From Janthinobacterium sp. GW458P (lineage in GTDB: Bacteria > Pseudomonadota > Gammaproteobacteria > Burkholderiales > Burkholderiaceae_D), in NCBI RefSeq assembly GCF_002127585.1, contig NZ_NEGZ01000046.1, positions 1-47,064 on the forward strand: a stretch of 47,064 nucleotides of DNA. Reading direction: 5' to 3'. The notes under the pieces were generated by a model. The model saw only the letters and a program-made list of their open reading frames with translations, searched no databases and was not told where the DNA came from. Position 1 is the first letter of the stretch; each line of letters opens with the position of its first letter. Shown here piece after piece: positions 16,106-26,100 of this stretch. A program made the position numbers and the translations under genes.

Positions 16106-17274
16106 CAGTGCCGCTCCACCCACCACAGGGCGCCCAGCGCCAGCAGCAGGTACAGGGCGCTCGGCGCCACGGCCGTCAGGAAGGCCGGCCAGGTGCTCAG
16201 CAAGCCCAGGTGCGAGAACAGCGTGTTGACCAGCATGAAGCTCACGCCGATCATGATGCCGATGAAGATCTTCAGGCTGATGCCGCCGCTGCGCGTATGC
16301 ATGTAGGCGAAGGGCAGCGCCAGCGCCATCAGCACGAAGATGGCCAGCGGATCGATCAGCTTTTTCCAGAAGGCGATGCGGAAGCGCTCCGTTTCCTGCT
16401 TGTTCTCGGCCAGGTGGCGCGTATACACGGCCAGTTCGCTGGCCGACATGCGTTCCGGGTCGGACGCGGACACCGTCAGAATCTTCGGCGTCACTTCGGA
16501 CACCATGTCCTTGCTCGCGCTCTTTACCGTGCGTACCAGGCTCGTTTCCTGGCCATAGTAGTTTTCCAGCTTGGGCGCGTAGCCCGGCGAGGCGGCGGCG
16601 CTGTTCGAGAACGAGGTTTCCGTCACATCGGTCAGACGCCAGGTATTATTGCCCTGATAAGTAGCACTATTGGCCACGGTCAAGGTGCGCAAGCGCATTG
16701 TGGTGTCAAATTCATACAGCTTGACGTTTTTCAGCTGGCCGTCAGGACGCGCTTCGCCAACATTGAAGAAGCGCGAGCCGGTGACGGCGCCCGTCAGGCC
16801 CTCGCTCTTGACCATGTCCTTGGTCCACAGGCCGGAGCGAAATTCGCTCGACACGGCCGCGCCGCGCGAGGTCAGCTTGAGGCGCTCGGCCAGCGGCTCC
16901 GTGCGCGGCGTGATCAACTCGCCGAAGATGAAGGTGATGACGACAAAGACGATACCGATGCGGAACAGGAAGCCGGCCGCCATCGCCGTCGACATGCTCG
17001 ACGCCCGCATGATGGTAAATTCCGAGCTGGCGGCAAACTGCGCCATCGTGTAGATGGTGCCGATCAGGGCGGCGATCGGCATCACTTCATAGACGTGGCC
17101 CGGCACCAGCACCAGCACGTACAGGAAGGCGTACTGGATGCTGTAGCCGTTCTTGCCCACCTTGGGCAGCTCGCCCGTCAGGTCGATGAAAGCCTGCAGC
17201 GCCAGGAAGGCCAGCAGGACGAACAGCACCGCCTGGAAAATCGAGACGGCAAAATAGCGCTGTAAAATCTTCAT
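16105..17274 (-). CDS. lptG: LPS export system permease LptG
   Basis: One of two transmembrane subunits of the LptB2FG transporter that extracts LPS from the inner membrane and feeds it to LptC/LptA. The 389-residue length and layout fit: N-terminal helices (AVLFVLLAFLALQAFIDL), a large periplasmic beta-jellyroll (about 125-270) and C-terminal helices (LAIFVLMALALPFAYMHTR). It overlaps lptF by 4 bp (ATGA), the usual order in Burkholderiales. F and G are similar; this one is called LptG from its second position and the MKILQRYFA start. Confidence 0.94.
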   Translation of the reverse strand: MKILQRYFAVSIFQAVLFVLLAFLALQAFIDLTGELPKVGKNGYSIQYAFLYVLVLVPGHVYEVMPIAALIGTIYTMAQFAASSEFTIMRASSMSTAMAAGFLFRIGIVFVVITFIFGELITPRTEPLAERLKLTSRGAAVSSEFRSGLWTKDMVKSEGLTGAVTGSRFFNVGEARPDGQLKNVKLYEFDTTMRLRTLTVANSATYQGNNTWRLTDVTETSFSNSAAASPGYAPKLENYYGQETSLVRTVKSASKDMVSEVTPKILTVSASDPERMSASELAVYTRHLAENKQETERFRIAFWKKLIDPLAIFVLMALALPFAYMHTRSGGISLKIFIGIMIGVSFMLVNTLFSHLGLLSTWPAFLTAVAPSALYLLLALGALWWVERH

Positions 17275-18416
17275 TTCGATGCCGCTTTACTTGGGTTGCC
17301 GGCGCGGCGCGCGCGCTTGAAGGACGCCAGCAGGACCAGCGGATGATAGCGGTGGTTCACATTCAGGCGCCAGGCGAACAGCGCCACCACGGCCAGCGCC
17401 GCCAGCAGGTGCAGCGGCCACCAGGCCACGCCAAAGCTCAGGCGCCCCTGTTTTACGCTCGCCTCGACCACCTTGATCAGATTGCTGTACGTAAAGAAGA
17501 TCAGCAAGGCCACGATCAGGTTGGCCGAACTGCCGGCGCGCGGATTGACAAAGCCCAGCGGGATGGCCAGCAGGATCAGCATCAGGCCGATCAGCGGCGC
17601 GCTGACCCTCCACAGCAGTTCGGCCATGGTGTAGGGATTCGGTTCGGCGATCAGCGCCATGGTGCTCATGGCGCGCACGCCCAGATCCGCCCCCAGGTCT
17701 TGCTGCTTGCTTTCGATGCGCATGATGTACTGCTCGAATTCCATGGTCTGAAAGTCGGCCTGCGTCGGCGTGCCCTGGTAGCGGCGGCCGCTCTTGAGGA
17801 CCAGGAAGCGTTCGCCCCGGGCGTCGGTATTGATCACGCCTTCTTTGGCGACGACGACGACGGCGCTGCCTTTTTCATCGACCGTGTTGACGAACACGTT
17901 CTGCACCACGTTTTTCTCGCCGGTGACACCCTCGACGAAAAAGATGCGGTTGCTGCCGGCCGATTCGCGGAACTGGCCCGGCGTGACTTTCTGCAGGTCT
18001 TCGCGCTTTTCAAAGCGCGCCACATACTCGTCGCTTTTCTTTTGCGCCCACGGCGTGGCGTACAGGCTCAGGATGCCGGTGGCCAGCACCAGCGGCAGGC
18101 CGAAGCTCAGTACGGGCCAGATCCAGCGCGACAGGCTCAGGCCGGAGGCGAACCACACCACCATCTCCGACTCCTTGTAGCTGCGCGTGACGACCATCAG
18201 CACCGCAATGAATCCGGTGAGAATGAGGATGGTGGGCAGCTGCATCAGGGCCGAAAAGACCATCAGCGACATGACGTCGGACGACGCAATCTTGCCGCCC
18301 GCCGCCTTGCCGAGAATACCGATCAGCATCCAGGTGAGCAGGATGCTGAACAAAACAGTGAAGGTGGCCCCGGCGGCACTAGCCAATTCACGTCGAAGGG
18401 CGCGTTGAAAGATCAT
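17271..18416 (-). CDS. lptF: LPS export system permease LptF
   Basis: Partner permease of LptG in the LPS ABC exporter, 381 residues. It begins MIFQRALRRELASAAGATF, typical of LptF, with membrane helices near 15-35, 55-80 and 100-120. A periplasmic jellyroll follows, then three C-terminal helices (PLIGLMLILLAIPLGFVNPR). It is first in an overlapping four-gene unit lptF-lptG-cbiX-Stealth. It is divergent from pepA, a common betaproteobacterial arrangement. The 67-bp gap carries an inverted repeat AGTAAC-AC-GTTACT at 18447-18460. Confidence 0.94.
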   Translation of the reverse strand: MIFQRALRRELASAAGATFTVLFSILLTWMLIGILGKAAGGKIASSDVMSLMVFSALMQLPTILILTGFIAVLMVVTRSYKESEMVVWFASGLSLSRWIWPVLSFGLPLVLATGILSLYATPWAQKKSDEYVARFEKREDLQKVTPGQFRESAGSNRIFFVEGVTGEKNVVQNVFVNTVDEKGSAVVVVAKEGVINTDARGERFLVLKSGRRYQGTPTQADFQTMEFEQYIMRIESKQQDLGADLGVRAMSTMALIAEPNPYTMAELLWRVSAPLIGLMLILLAIPLGFVNPRAGSSANLIVALLIFFTYSNLIKVVEASVKQGRLSFGVAWWPLHLLAALAVVALFAWRLNVNHRYHPLVLLASFKRARRAGNPSKAASK

Positions 18417-18483
18417 TCGGAGTTTATAATTCGGGTCAGTTAGTTGAGTAACACGTTACTAGTAAATGAAAACGGAGAACCAA

Positions 18484-19977
18484 ATGGACTTTAGCATAAA
18501 AGCATTCGATACCAAGAGCACCCTCGGCACGGCCAAAAGCGGATGCATCGCGGTTGCGGTATTCGAAAACAAAAAACTGTCGCCAGCGGCAAAATCGCTG
18601 GACAGCAAGGGTGCGATTTCGGCTGCGCTGAAGTCCGGCGACATCAGCGGCAAGCCAGGCAGCACCTTGCTGCTGCGCGCCATCGATGGTGTCGCCGCCG
18701 AACGCGTTCTGCTCGTCGGCATGGGCAGCGATGAAACCGTCAGCGAAAAAAGCTTCGCTACCGGTGTACAAGCGGCGCTGAAGGCCTTTGGCTCCCTGGG
18801 CGCTGCGGACGCCATTATCGCATTACCGCTGACGGATGTGAAAGAGCGTGACGTAAATTGGGCAATCCGTTGCGTGGTGCAAGCCGCCCATGACAGCGAA
18901 TACCGCTGCGACTCGCAAAAAAGCAAAAAAGATCCGGCGCCGGCAGGCGTGCGCAAGATCGTCCTGTCGGCACCTGCGACGGCCGCCACGCGCGGCGCGC
19001 TGGCGCAAGCCATCGCCATCGCCAACGGTTCCGACCTGACGCGCAATCTGGGCGACCTGCCGGCCAACATCGCCAATCCGACCTACCTGGCCCACACGGC
19101 CAAGCAACTGGCCAAGGATTACAAGTTTGAAGTCGAAGTACTCGACCGCAAACAGCTCGAAGCGCTGAAAATGGGCAGTTTCCTGTCCGTCACCAACGGC
19201 AGCGAGCAGCCGCCGAAGTTCATCGTCCTGAAACACATGGGCGGCAAGGCCAAGGATGCGCCGGTCGTCCTGGTCGGCAAGGGCATCACCTTCGACACGG
19301 GCGGCATTTCGATCAAGGCCGGTCCCGGCATGGACGAGATGAAGTACGACATGTGCGGCGCCGCGTCGGTGCTGGGCACCTTCCGCGCCATCGGCGAAAT
19401 GAACCTGAAGCTGAACGTGATCGGCGTCATCGCCGCGTGCGAAAACATGCCGTCGGGCCGCGCCACCAAGCCGGGCGACATCGTCACCTCGATGAACGGC
19501 CTGACCATCGAAGTGCTCAACACCGACGCCGAAGGCCGCCTGGTCCTGTGCGACGCGCTGACCTACGCCGAACGCTTCAAGCCGGCAGCCGTGGTCGATA
19601 TCGCCACCCTGACGGGCGCCTGCGTCATCGCCCTGGGCCACCACAACAGCGGCCTGTTTACGCGCAGCGACGCGGCGCATGACCAGCTGGCCAATGAACT
19701 GCTGGCGGCCGGCAAGCAGGCCAGCGACACCGCATGGCGCATGCCGATCGAAGAAGCCTACAACGAGCAGCTGAAGTCGAACTTCGCCGACCTGGCCAAC
19801 ATCGGCACGCCGGGCGGCGGTTCGGTGACGGCGGCGGCCTTCCTGGAAAACTTCACCAAGAAGTACACCTGGGCCCATCTGGACATCGCCGGCACGGCAT
19901 GGAAATCGGGCGGCTCGAAGGGCGCGACCGGCCGTCCAGTGCCACTGCTCACGACGTTCCTGATCAACCGCGTGTAA
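18484..19977 (+). CDS. pepA: Leucyl aminopeptidase PepA (M17)
   Basis: Cytosolic dimetal aminopeptidase of 497 residues (E. coli PepA is 503). Active-site motifs are [17 protein letters not shown] (near 265) and NTDAEGRL at residues 346-353, which hold the metal ligands of family M17. The N-terminal domain starts [18 protein letters not shown] 18484 is chosen because CGGAGAAC precedes it. In E. coli PepA also binds DNA; nothing here tests that. Divergent from lptF. Confidence 0.95.
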   Translation: MDFSIKAFDTKSTLGTAKSGCIAVAVFENKKLSPAAKSLDSKGAISAALKSGDISGKPGSTLLLRAIDGVAAERVLLVGMGSDETVSEKSFATGVQAALKAFGSLGAADAIIALPLTDVKERDVNWAIRCVVQAAHDSEYRCDSQKSKKDPAPAGVRKIVLSAPATAATRGALAQAIAIANGSDLTRNLGDLPANIANPTYLAHTAKQLAKDYKFEVEVLDRKQLEALKMGSFLSVTNGSEQPPKFIVLKHMGGKAKDAPVVLVGKGITFDTGGISIKAGPGMDEMKYDMCGAASVLGTFRAIGEMNLKLNVIGVIAACENMPSGRATKPGDIVTSMNGLTIEVLNTDAEGRLVLCDALTYAERFKPAAVVDIATLTGACVIALGHHNSGLFTRSDAAHDQLANELLAAGKQASDTAWRMPIEEAYNEQLKSNFADLANIGTPGGGSVTAAAFLENFTKKYTWAHLDIAGTAWKSGGSKGATGRPVPLLTTFLINRV

Positions 19978-20030
19978 GGAAACGCCAGACCAAACCTGCT
20001 GCGCGGGGCTATTGGCGGCCGGCGATGCTC

Positions 20031-20049
20031 GCTGTACCTGAAGTACAGC
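20031..20049. repeat. Hairpin GCTGTAC-CTGAA-GTACAGC behind pepA
   Basis: A perfect 7-bp stem with a 5-nt loop sits in the 130-bp stretch after pepA, within GC-rich flanks, and has no T run. It looks like a dispersed intergenic palindromic element rather than a terminator. Copies elsewhere in the genome cannot be checked from this window. Confidence 0.4.
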
Positions 20050-20111
20050 TGCGCTTCTCGGCCACCACTAGCTCCCGCTCGCGACGGTTTTGTCAGGCGT
20101 CGTGACACCGT

Positions 20112-20151
20112 AAAAAAAACCGCCAGGTCTTGCGACCATGGCGGTTTTTTT
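20112..20151. terminator. Bidirectional terminator, pepA / lipoprotein operon
   Basis: An A run, then stem ACCGCCA-GGTC with TTGC loop closing to GACC-(A)-TGGCGGT, then seven T. The A and T runs on both sides make it work on either strand, ending pepA from the left and the minus-strand lipoprotein operon from the right. Confidence 0.85.
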
Positions 20152-20167
20152 ATGCGCAGCGCATGAA

Positions 20168-20695
20168 TCAGTAGACGACGCGATCGGGAATCGGCAGCGG
20201 CGCCACCTTCGGCTGCACCACCGCTTCCGGCACGGCGGCCGCCGGCGGCGGTGCGGGAACCGGCGCCGGCGGCGCCATGCGCGCCGGGTCCTGCATGACG
20301 ATCGTCAGGACCGACGGGTAGTCAAAGCCGGCGCCCGTGTTGCGGTCGACGAAATAGCCGACGCCCAGGGTCAGGATGACGTTGCCCCACACGCTAGCAT
20401 TGAGCTTGGGATCGATGCTGTCATCGACGGCGACGGCGGGCGAGCCGTGCTTGCGGCAATCGACCTTCAGCGGTTCGCGGCTCTTGCGGATGGTGATGCG
20501 CCCGGGCGTGGTGACGAACCACTTGCCGACGTCGTTGCTGAGTATGCAGCCGGCGCCATTGAGCTCGCGGTTATCCAGGATGGTTTGCACCAGCACCATC
20601 TGATCGGCATTGCCTGTCAGGGTGGCGCAGCCGCCCAGGCCGGACAGCAGTATCGCCTTGGCGGCGAGGATGGCGGCGGAACGGAAGCCACGCAT
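20168..20695 (-). CDS. Proline-rich lipoprotein, unknown function
   Basis: Predicted lipoprotein of 175 residues. A signal sequence ends in a lipobox (LSGLGGC, Cys at about residue 23), followed by ATLTGNADQ. The middle part (about 30-140) is globular with conserved-looking cysteines (GCILSND, VDCRKHG). It has a glycine-rich hydrophobic stretch (VWGNVILTLGVGYFVDR), and the tail is rich in Pro and Ala. CATxTxG-type starts occur in several uncharacterised envelope lipoproteins, so no function is assigned. It is last in a four-gene operon, 11 bp after creA. Confidence 0.75.
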   Translation of the reverse strand: MRGFRSAAILAAKAILLSGLGGCATLTGNADQMVLVQTILDNRELNGAGCILSNDVGKWFVTTPGRITIRKSREPLKVDCRKHGSPAVAVDDSIDPKLNASVWGNVILTLGVGYFVDRNTGAGFDYPSVLTIVMQDPARMAPPAPVPAPPPAAAVPEAVVQPKVAPLPIPDRVVY

Positions 20696-20706
20696 GGGTA
20701 GCTCGC

Positions 20707-21177
20707 TTAACGGACGGGAATCGGCTGCTCGCCGGGCACGGCGACGGCAGTGACGCTGTTTTTCGGGCTGCCTTCGATCAGGCGGTCGGAATACACGAGG
20801 TAGACGAGCGCATTGCGCTTGCTGTCGACCATGCGCACCACGCGCACATGCTTGAAGAAGATCGAGGCACGCTCGGTAAACACTTCTTCCTGGCGCGGCA
20901 GCTTGCCCTTGAACTGCAGCGGCCCCACCTGGCGGCAGGCCACGGCCGCATCGGCCTTGTCTTCGGCCAGGCCGACGGCGCCCTTGATGCCGCCCGTCTT
21001 GGCGCGCGACAGATAGCAGCTCACGCCCGCGACGCGGGGATCGTCGTAGGCTTCGACGACGATCTTGTGATCCGGGCCGATCAGTTTGAACACCGTGTCG
21101 ACGGAGCCGATGGTTTCGGCATGCGCCGCGGCACAGGCAAAGCCCAGCACGAATGCGGCAGGCAGCAATTTACGCAT
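20707..21177 (-). CDS. creA: CreA family periplasmic protein
   Basis: Small exported protein of 156 residues matching E. coli CreA along its length: [41 protein letters not shown] and [16 protein letters not shown] signal peptide ends near AHA (about residue 20). Its function is unknown even in E. coli, where it sits with creBCD; no creBC homologue is here. ATG 21177 has AGGGA upstream, and an in-frame GTG at 21195 would add six residues. It lies 33 bp after the DUF1653 gene. Confidence 0.93.
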   Translation of the reverse strand: MRKLLPAAFVLGFACAAAHAETIGSVDTVFKLIGPDHKIVVEAYDDPRVAGVSCYLSRAKTGGIKGAVGLAEDKADAAVACRQVGPLQFKGKLPRQEEVFTERASIFFKHVRVVRMVDSKRNALVYLVYSDRLIEGSPKNSVTAVAVPGEQPIPVR

Positions 21178-21210
21178 GAAGAGTATCCCTGGCACGCACG
21201 CGGGCGGCCA

Positions 21211-21399
21211 TCAGTTGATGGGGGCAAATCGCTGCACCATGACGCCTTCGACCTCGATCAGCTGAAAGAACACGTCTTTCGGCCGCGTCCAGATCGAACC
21301 GTCAGCGGCGCGATAGACGATCATCGGCGTCAGGTCCGCTTCCAGCGTGGCTTCGCACACCAGTTCGTAAATGCCGCCCTTGTAGTGCCGATAACGCAT
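21211..21399 (-). CDS. DUF1653 domain protein
   Basis: Tiny protein of 62 residues that is essentially one DUF1653 domain: YRHYKGGIYELVCEATLE at the start, then MIVYRAADGSIWTRPKDVFFQ. The domain is SH3-like and widespread, with no firm function. GAGGGGG lies before ATG 21399. It is 10 bp after the upstream gene and likely co-transcribed with creA. Confidence 0.88.
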   Translation of the reverse strand: MRYRHYKGGIYELVCEATLEADLTPMIVYRAADGSIWTRPKDVFFQLIEVEGVMVQRFAPIN

Positions 21400-21409
21400 C
21401 GCCGCCCCC

Positions 21410-21781
21410 TCAAGCCGTGGAATCTTCGCTCTTGTCGTCAGCCAGTGCCTTCTGCTTCATCTTCAAGCCCTGGATCACCTTCAAAATGCCTTCCATGCCG
21501 GCCGCGCCATCGGCGCTGCTGAAGGCGTCGAGCACCTCATTGAGTACCTTGTTGCGCACGGTCGCTTCATCGGACGACATTTCCAGGGCACGCTGCGCCT
21601 TCGCCGCCTTTTCGGCCGCGCTGACCCGCGGCTTGGGAGCCGTCTTGCCATGCGTCAGAGCTGCCTGCCAGATAACCCAGCGGCGCTGGGTTTCAAAAAT
21701 CAGGTACTCATCCGGTTTGTCTTCTCTTCGCCGCACAATGTGGCCGTCACGCTGCGCCCACGCTTCAAATGCAGTTCGCAT
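21410..21781 (-). CDS. Conserved small protein, unknown function
   Basis: Soluble 123-residue protein. The N-terminal half has a compact aromatic module (FEAWAQRDGHIVRRREDKPDEY, then RRWVIWQAAL), like small phage- or plasmid-type hypothetical proteins that compare a sequence with its read-out. The C-terminal half is charged and helical (KAAKAQRALEMSSDEATV, then IQGLKMKQKALADDKSED). ATG 21781 is fixed by AAAGGAAG just upstream. It is first gene of the operon with DUF1653, creA and the lipoprotein. I do not recognise a family. Confidence 0.7.
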   Translation of the reverse strand: MRTAFEAWAQRDGHIVRRREDKPDEYLIFETQRRWVIWQAALTHGKTAPKPRVSAAEKAAKAQRALEMSSDEATVRNKVLNEVLDAFSSADGAAGMEGILKVIQGLKMKQKALADDKSEDSTA

Positions 21782-21970
21782 TTTCTTCCTTTGCAAATGC
21801 TACGCGCAAGTCTCACTATTAAAACTGCAACATTTCAAAATAGTACCATCTATTGATGTCGCAAAACAGTCTCATAGATATAGTACTGCAATTTATATAA
21901 CAAGTCTGGCGGCGCCAGGGATGGAATCGCTGCTCCGCCCCGGGCACAGTGGTCATGTAATCGGAATAGC

Positions 21971-21990
21971 AATTACAACTAATTACAACT
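21971..21990. repeat. Tandem 10-bp repeat AATTACAACT x2
   Basis: Two exact head-to-tail copies of AATTACAACT, one helical turn apart, so a protein could contact both on the same DNA face. The sites lie about 370 bp before exonuclease III and 190 bp before the minus-strand operon start. Candidate operator only. Confidence 0.5.
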
Positions 21991-22017
21991 GCTTCCTGTT
22001 GATTTCCTACGTTGGCA

Positions 22018-22046
22018 GTAACAAAACCGTGTGACACAGTTGTTAC
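22018..22046. promoter_or_regulatory. Dyad GTAACAA-N15-TTGTTAC
   Basis: Perfect 7-bp inverted arms 15 bp apart, with a smaller GTG-TGA-CAC dyad nested inside. Spacing is typical of a regulator binding as a dimer or tetramer. The regulator is unknown. Confidence 0.4.
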
Positions 22047-22073
22047 ATTGTGCCATTTTAGTAGTTTTTATCG

Positions 22074-22116
22074 CGTCTTAGCGAGAAACTTTACACGTTT
22101 CTCGCGTTAAAAGACG
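22074..22116. repeat. Long two-part hairpin in the intergenic region
   Basis: An inner perfect 9-bp stem GCGAGAAAC / GTTTCTCGC (22081-22089 and 22097-22105) has a 7-nt loop. An outer CGTCTT / AAGACG pair (22074-22079 and 22111-22116) extends it. Neither strand has a T run after the stem, so this is not an obvious terminator. It could be an RNA structure or a protein-binding dyad. Confidence 0.5.
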
Positions 22117-22362
22117 ATACGCATCATACCGTGCCGGCCACTTATGCCAAATCAAACATAGGGGTTGATCAATCATACACAAAAACATAATATTCATGCG
22201 CCACGATTGGCTAAAAATAAATACTTTTTCTACATTCATTTTCCCTCCCAGCAAATAAAGCGCCTGGCCGGCAAGCCTGGCACGACGCCGGCGACACGCA
22301 TGCGGTAAGATTCGCGCCTATCGACACCTGATCGCCACCTACTCAAGCAAGGATTTTTCCCC

Positions 22363-23127
22363 ATGAAACTAGCCACCTGGAACGTCAACTCGCTGAAAGT
22401 GCGCCTGCCGCAAGTGCTGCAGTGGCTGACAGATAATCCGGTCGACATACTCTGCCTGCAAGAGACCAAGTTGACGGACGACAAGTTTCCCGTCGCCGAG
22501 ATCGAGGCGGCCGGCTACCAGGTCGTCTTCAGCGGCCAGAAAACCTACAACGGCGTGGCCATCCTGTCGAAACTGCCGATCACGGACGTGGTGAAGAACA
22601 ACCCGCGCTATGAAGATGCGCAGCAGCGCATCCTGGCCGCCAGCATAGGCGGCGTGCGTGTCGTCTGCGCCTACGTGCCGAACGGCCAGAGCGTCGACTC
22701 GGACAAGTATGAATACAAGCTGGGCTGGCTGGCCGCCCTGCACGACTGGCTGGCCGAAGAAGCGCAGCAGCACCCGCAGCTGGCCGTGGTGGGCGACTAC
22801 AATATCGCGCCCGACGACCGCGACGTGCACGACCCCGTCGCCTGGGCCGGCCAGGTGCTGGTCTCGGACAAGGAACGCGCCGCCCTGCAGCGCCTGTTCG
22901 ACATCGGCCTGACGGATTCCTTCCGCCTGTTCGAGCAGGCGGAAAAATCGTTCAGCTGGTGGGATTACCGCCAGCTGGGCTTCCGCCTGAACAAGGGCCT
23001 GCGCATCGACCATATCCTGCTGTCGCCGGCCCTCGCCGCGCGCTGCAAGGCCTGCGTGATCGACCGCCTGCCGCGCAAGTGGGAACAGCCGTCCGACCAT
23101 GCGCCCGTCGTGGCGACGATCGATTAA
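22363..23127 (+). CDS. xthA: Exodeoxyribonuclease III
   Basis: AP endonuclease and 3'-5' exonuclease of the base-excision repair pathway, 254 residues. Catalytic motifs of the EEP superfamily are in place: MKLATWNVNSLKVRLPQV (Asn near residue 7), LQETKL (Glu near 34), VGDYNIAP and the final SDHAPVV. It has the length of the E. coli-type enzyme. The stop overlaps the convergent GGDEF-EAL gene by 4 bp. The upstream region is the unusual AT-rich stretch. Confidence 0.95.
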   Translation: MKLATWNVNSLKVRLPQVLQWLTDNPVDILCLQETKLTDDKFPVAEIEAAGYQVVFSGQKTYNGVAILSKLPITDVVKNNPRYEDAQQRILAASIGGVRVVCAYVPNGQSVDSDKYEYKLGWLAALHDWLAEEAQQHPQLAVVGDYNIAPDDRDVHDPVAWAGQVLVSDKERAALQRLFDIGLTDSFRLFEQAEKSFSWWDYRQLGFRLNKGLRIDHILLSPALAARCKACVIDRLPRKWEQPSDHAPVVATID

Positions 23128-26100
23128 CTAAGGACCACCCGCTGCAGCAGCGATTGCGCATTCGCTGCAGGCACGGGCGCGGAAAACAGATAGCCCTGCG
23201 CATAGCGGCAGCCATGCGCCTGCAGCAGGGCGAACTGCTCTTCCGTCTCCACGCCCTCGGCCACGGTCGACAATTGCAGGCTGTCGGCCAGCGCGATGAT
23301 GGCCGAGACGATGGCGCGGTCTTCCGCGCTGTGCTCGAGGTCCTTGATGAAGGCGCGGTCGATCTTGACCTTCTTCACGGGGAAGCGCTTCAGGTAAGCC
23401 AGGCTGGAATAGCCGGTGCCGAAATCATCGATCGACAGGCGCAAGCCCATGCCATTGATCTGCCGCAAAATCTCCAGGGTATGTTCGCCATGCTGCATCA
23501 GCGCCGTTTCCGTGATCTCGAATTCCAGCAGCGCCGGATCGATGCCCGTTTCCCGCACCACGGCGGCTATGGTCGCCACCAGGCCCTTGTGCATGAACTG
23601 GCGCGGTGACAGGTTCACGGCCAGCGGCACCGGCTGCAGGCCCTGGCGCTGCCACGCCATGCTTTGCTCGCACGCCTGGCGCATCACCCACTCGCCAACC
23701 GGCACGATCAGGCCGTTTTCCTCCATGATGGGAATGAAGCGGTCCGGCAGCACCAGGCCGTGGCCGGGACGACGCCAGCGCAGCAGCACCTCCATGCCGT
23801 GCAGGCTGCGCGTGGCGATATCGATGACGGGCTGGTAATACAGCTCGAACTGGTCCTGCGCCAGCGCCGTGCGCAAGCTGCTTTCCAGGTCGAAGTGCAG
23901 GGCCGCGGCCTGGTTCATCGTCTGCGTGAAGAACTGGTAATTGTTGCGGCCATTGCCCTTGGCGTGATACATGGCCGCATCGGCATGGCGCATCAGGGCG
24001 TCGACGTCGCCGCCGTCGTCCGGATACACGCAGATGCCGATCGACGGGGTGATGTGCAGCACGTGGCCGTCCAGCGGGAAGGCCGGCATCAGCGACTCGA
24101 TGATTTTCTCGGCCACGCGCGAGGCTTCCTCGGCGCCGCGGATGCCCGGCACCAGCACGACGAATTCATCGCCGCCCAGGCGCGCCACGGTGTCGCTGGC
24201 GCGCACGGCGCGGCACAGGCGGCCGGACACTTCCTTGAGCAGCAGGTCGCCCGTCATGTGACCGAGCGAATCGTTGATGGTCTTGAAACGGTCCAGGTCG
24301 ATGAACATCACGGCCAGCTTGCGCTCCGAGCGCTGCGACGCCAGCATGGCCCGCTCCAGGCGGTCAGACAGCAGCGCGCGGTTCGGCAATCCCGTCAGGT
24401 TATCGTGGTACGCCATATGGTGCACGCGCGCCTCGGCCTGGCGCCGCTCGACGATTTCCCCCTGCAGCAGCAGGTTCGCGCCGGCCAGTTCGGCCGTGCG
24501 TTCATGCACGCGCAATTCCAGCTCGTCGCGCGCGCGGCGCACCGCCTCGGCCGCCTCGCGCCGCGCCGTCACGTCGTCGACCAGCCACACGGAACGGCCA
24601 TGCGCATGCGCCAGATCAAAGGGACGTCCCGACAGGCGCGCCCAGAAGCGGCTGCCATCCTTGCGCACCAGCTGGTACTCCGACATGTGCACGCGCCCCG
24701 CACCGAAGTCGCGCTCCGTTTCGCTGCGCGCCGCCTTCCAGGCCGCCACGTCCGGATACAGCGCCTGCACGGACAGGCCGTTGATCTCGCCCGGTCCATA
24801 GCCGAACAGCTCTTCCATCTTGCTGTTGCTGCGCAAATTATGGCCGCCCTCCACCACCGAGATGCCCAGCACGGCGCTGTCGAGGATGGCCTGGTTTTCC
24901 AGCAGCGCGTTGCGCAAGGACTCCTCGGCGCGCTTGGCTTCGGTGCGGTCCTCGATGATCCAGATGGTGCCGGCGGCCGGATCGTCGGGATTGACGACAT
25001 AGGCGATCAGCTGCGCCCACAGGGTGCTGCCGTCGCGGCGCATCATCTCCACTTCCGTCTGGAAAGGCTTGGCCACGGAGAGGAAGGGGAAAGCCGCCGC
25101 GCCCAGCAAGTCGTAGGACTGCTGCGACACGTACAGCGCGCGCCCGGGCAGGCCCAGCGCCTCGTCGCCGCTGTAGCCGAACATCGTGGCAAAGCCCAGG
25201 TTGTAGCGCGTGATCTGGCGGTTCTTCGTGTACAGGATGCTCACCGAGGCATTCGTCATGATGGCCGCCACTTCCATCTGCGCCTGGCGGCTGGCGGTAA
25301 TGTCTTCGAGGATCCAGATGGCACCCTGCTCGCTGTGCGCCTGGTCGACGGCCTTGGCGCGGATGCGGCACCAGAACAGCGTGCCGTCGCGGCGGCGGAA
25401 CAGCGACTCGTCCTGCTCGTACGGCAAGCCCTGCCCCAGCAACGGCGTGGCCTGCACGCCGAACTGCGCGTAGGCGGCGGGCGAGGGAAAAAGTTCGGCG
25501 GCGGGCAGGCCGATCATCTCGTCCTGCGTGTAGCCGAACATTTCGGCGAAGCGGGGATTGCAGCGCAGGACCAGGCGCGAACGCGAGAACAGGATGCCGA
25601 CGGAAGCGTTATCGAGAATGGCCTGCTGCTCCAGCATCAGCTGGCGCATCGCCTCCTCTGCCGCCTTTTGCGCGCTGCGGTCATCGAACAGCCAGATCGT
25701 GTCGCGCAGGGCGCGGTCGGGCTGGTTTTCCGGATTGAGCACATAGCCGTACGCCAGCGCCCAGAAGGTCGAGCCGTCGCGCCGGCGCATCTCCATCTCG
25801 CCCTGGAACGGCAAGCCGCGCCGCAGCAGGGGCGCCGCTTGCCGCACCACGTTCTCGTAGGCCGCGCGCGACGGGTACAGCTCGGCGACAGCCAGACCCA
25901 CGCCGCTGTCGCCGTCAAAGCCGAAGCATTCGGCAAAGCGCCGGTTGTAGCGCAGCACGCCCTTGTCGCGCTGGAAGCCGATGGCCAGCGGCGCGTTGTC
26001 CATCACGGCCTGCATTTCCAGCACGGCGCGGCGCAACTGGTCCTCGTCGCGCCGGTGGTCGCTGATATCCTCGACGATCCATACCGTGCCGTCATGCGTG

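Larger units (their letters stand above)
21782..22362. other. 581-bp AT-rich regulatory intergenic region
   Basis: No credible gene is seen. This divergent region between the 123-residue gene and exonuclease III is clearly richer in A and T than its neighbours. It holds a 10-bp tandem repeat, two dyads and a long hairpin, listed separately. The composition shift suggests several promoters or a relic of inserted DNA. Confidence 0.6.

Noticed and set aside
21819..22037. Possible 72-residue gene on the minus strand in the AT-rich gap
   Set aside because: No ribosome site, unusual Cys/Tyr-rich sequence, and it overlaps the repeated operator-like elements.
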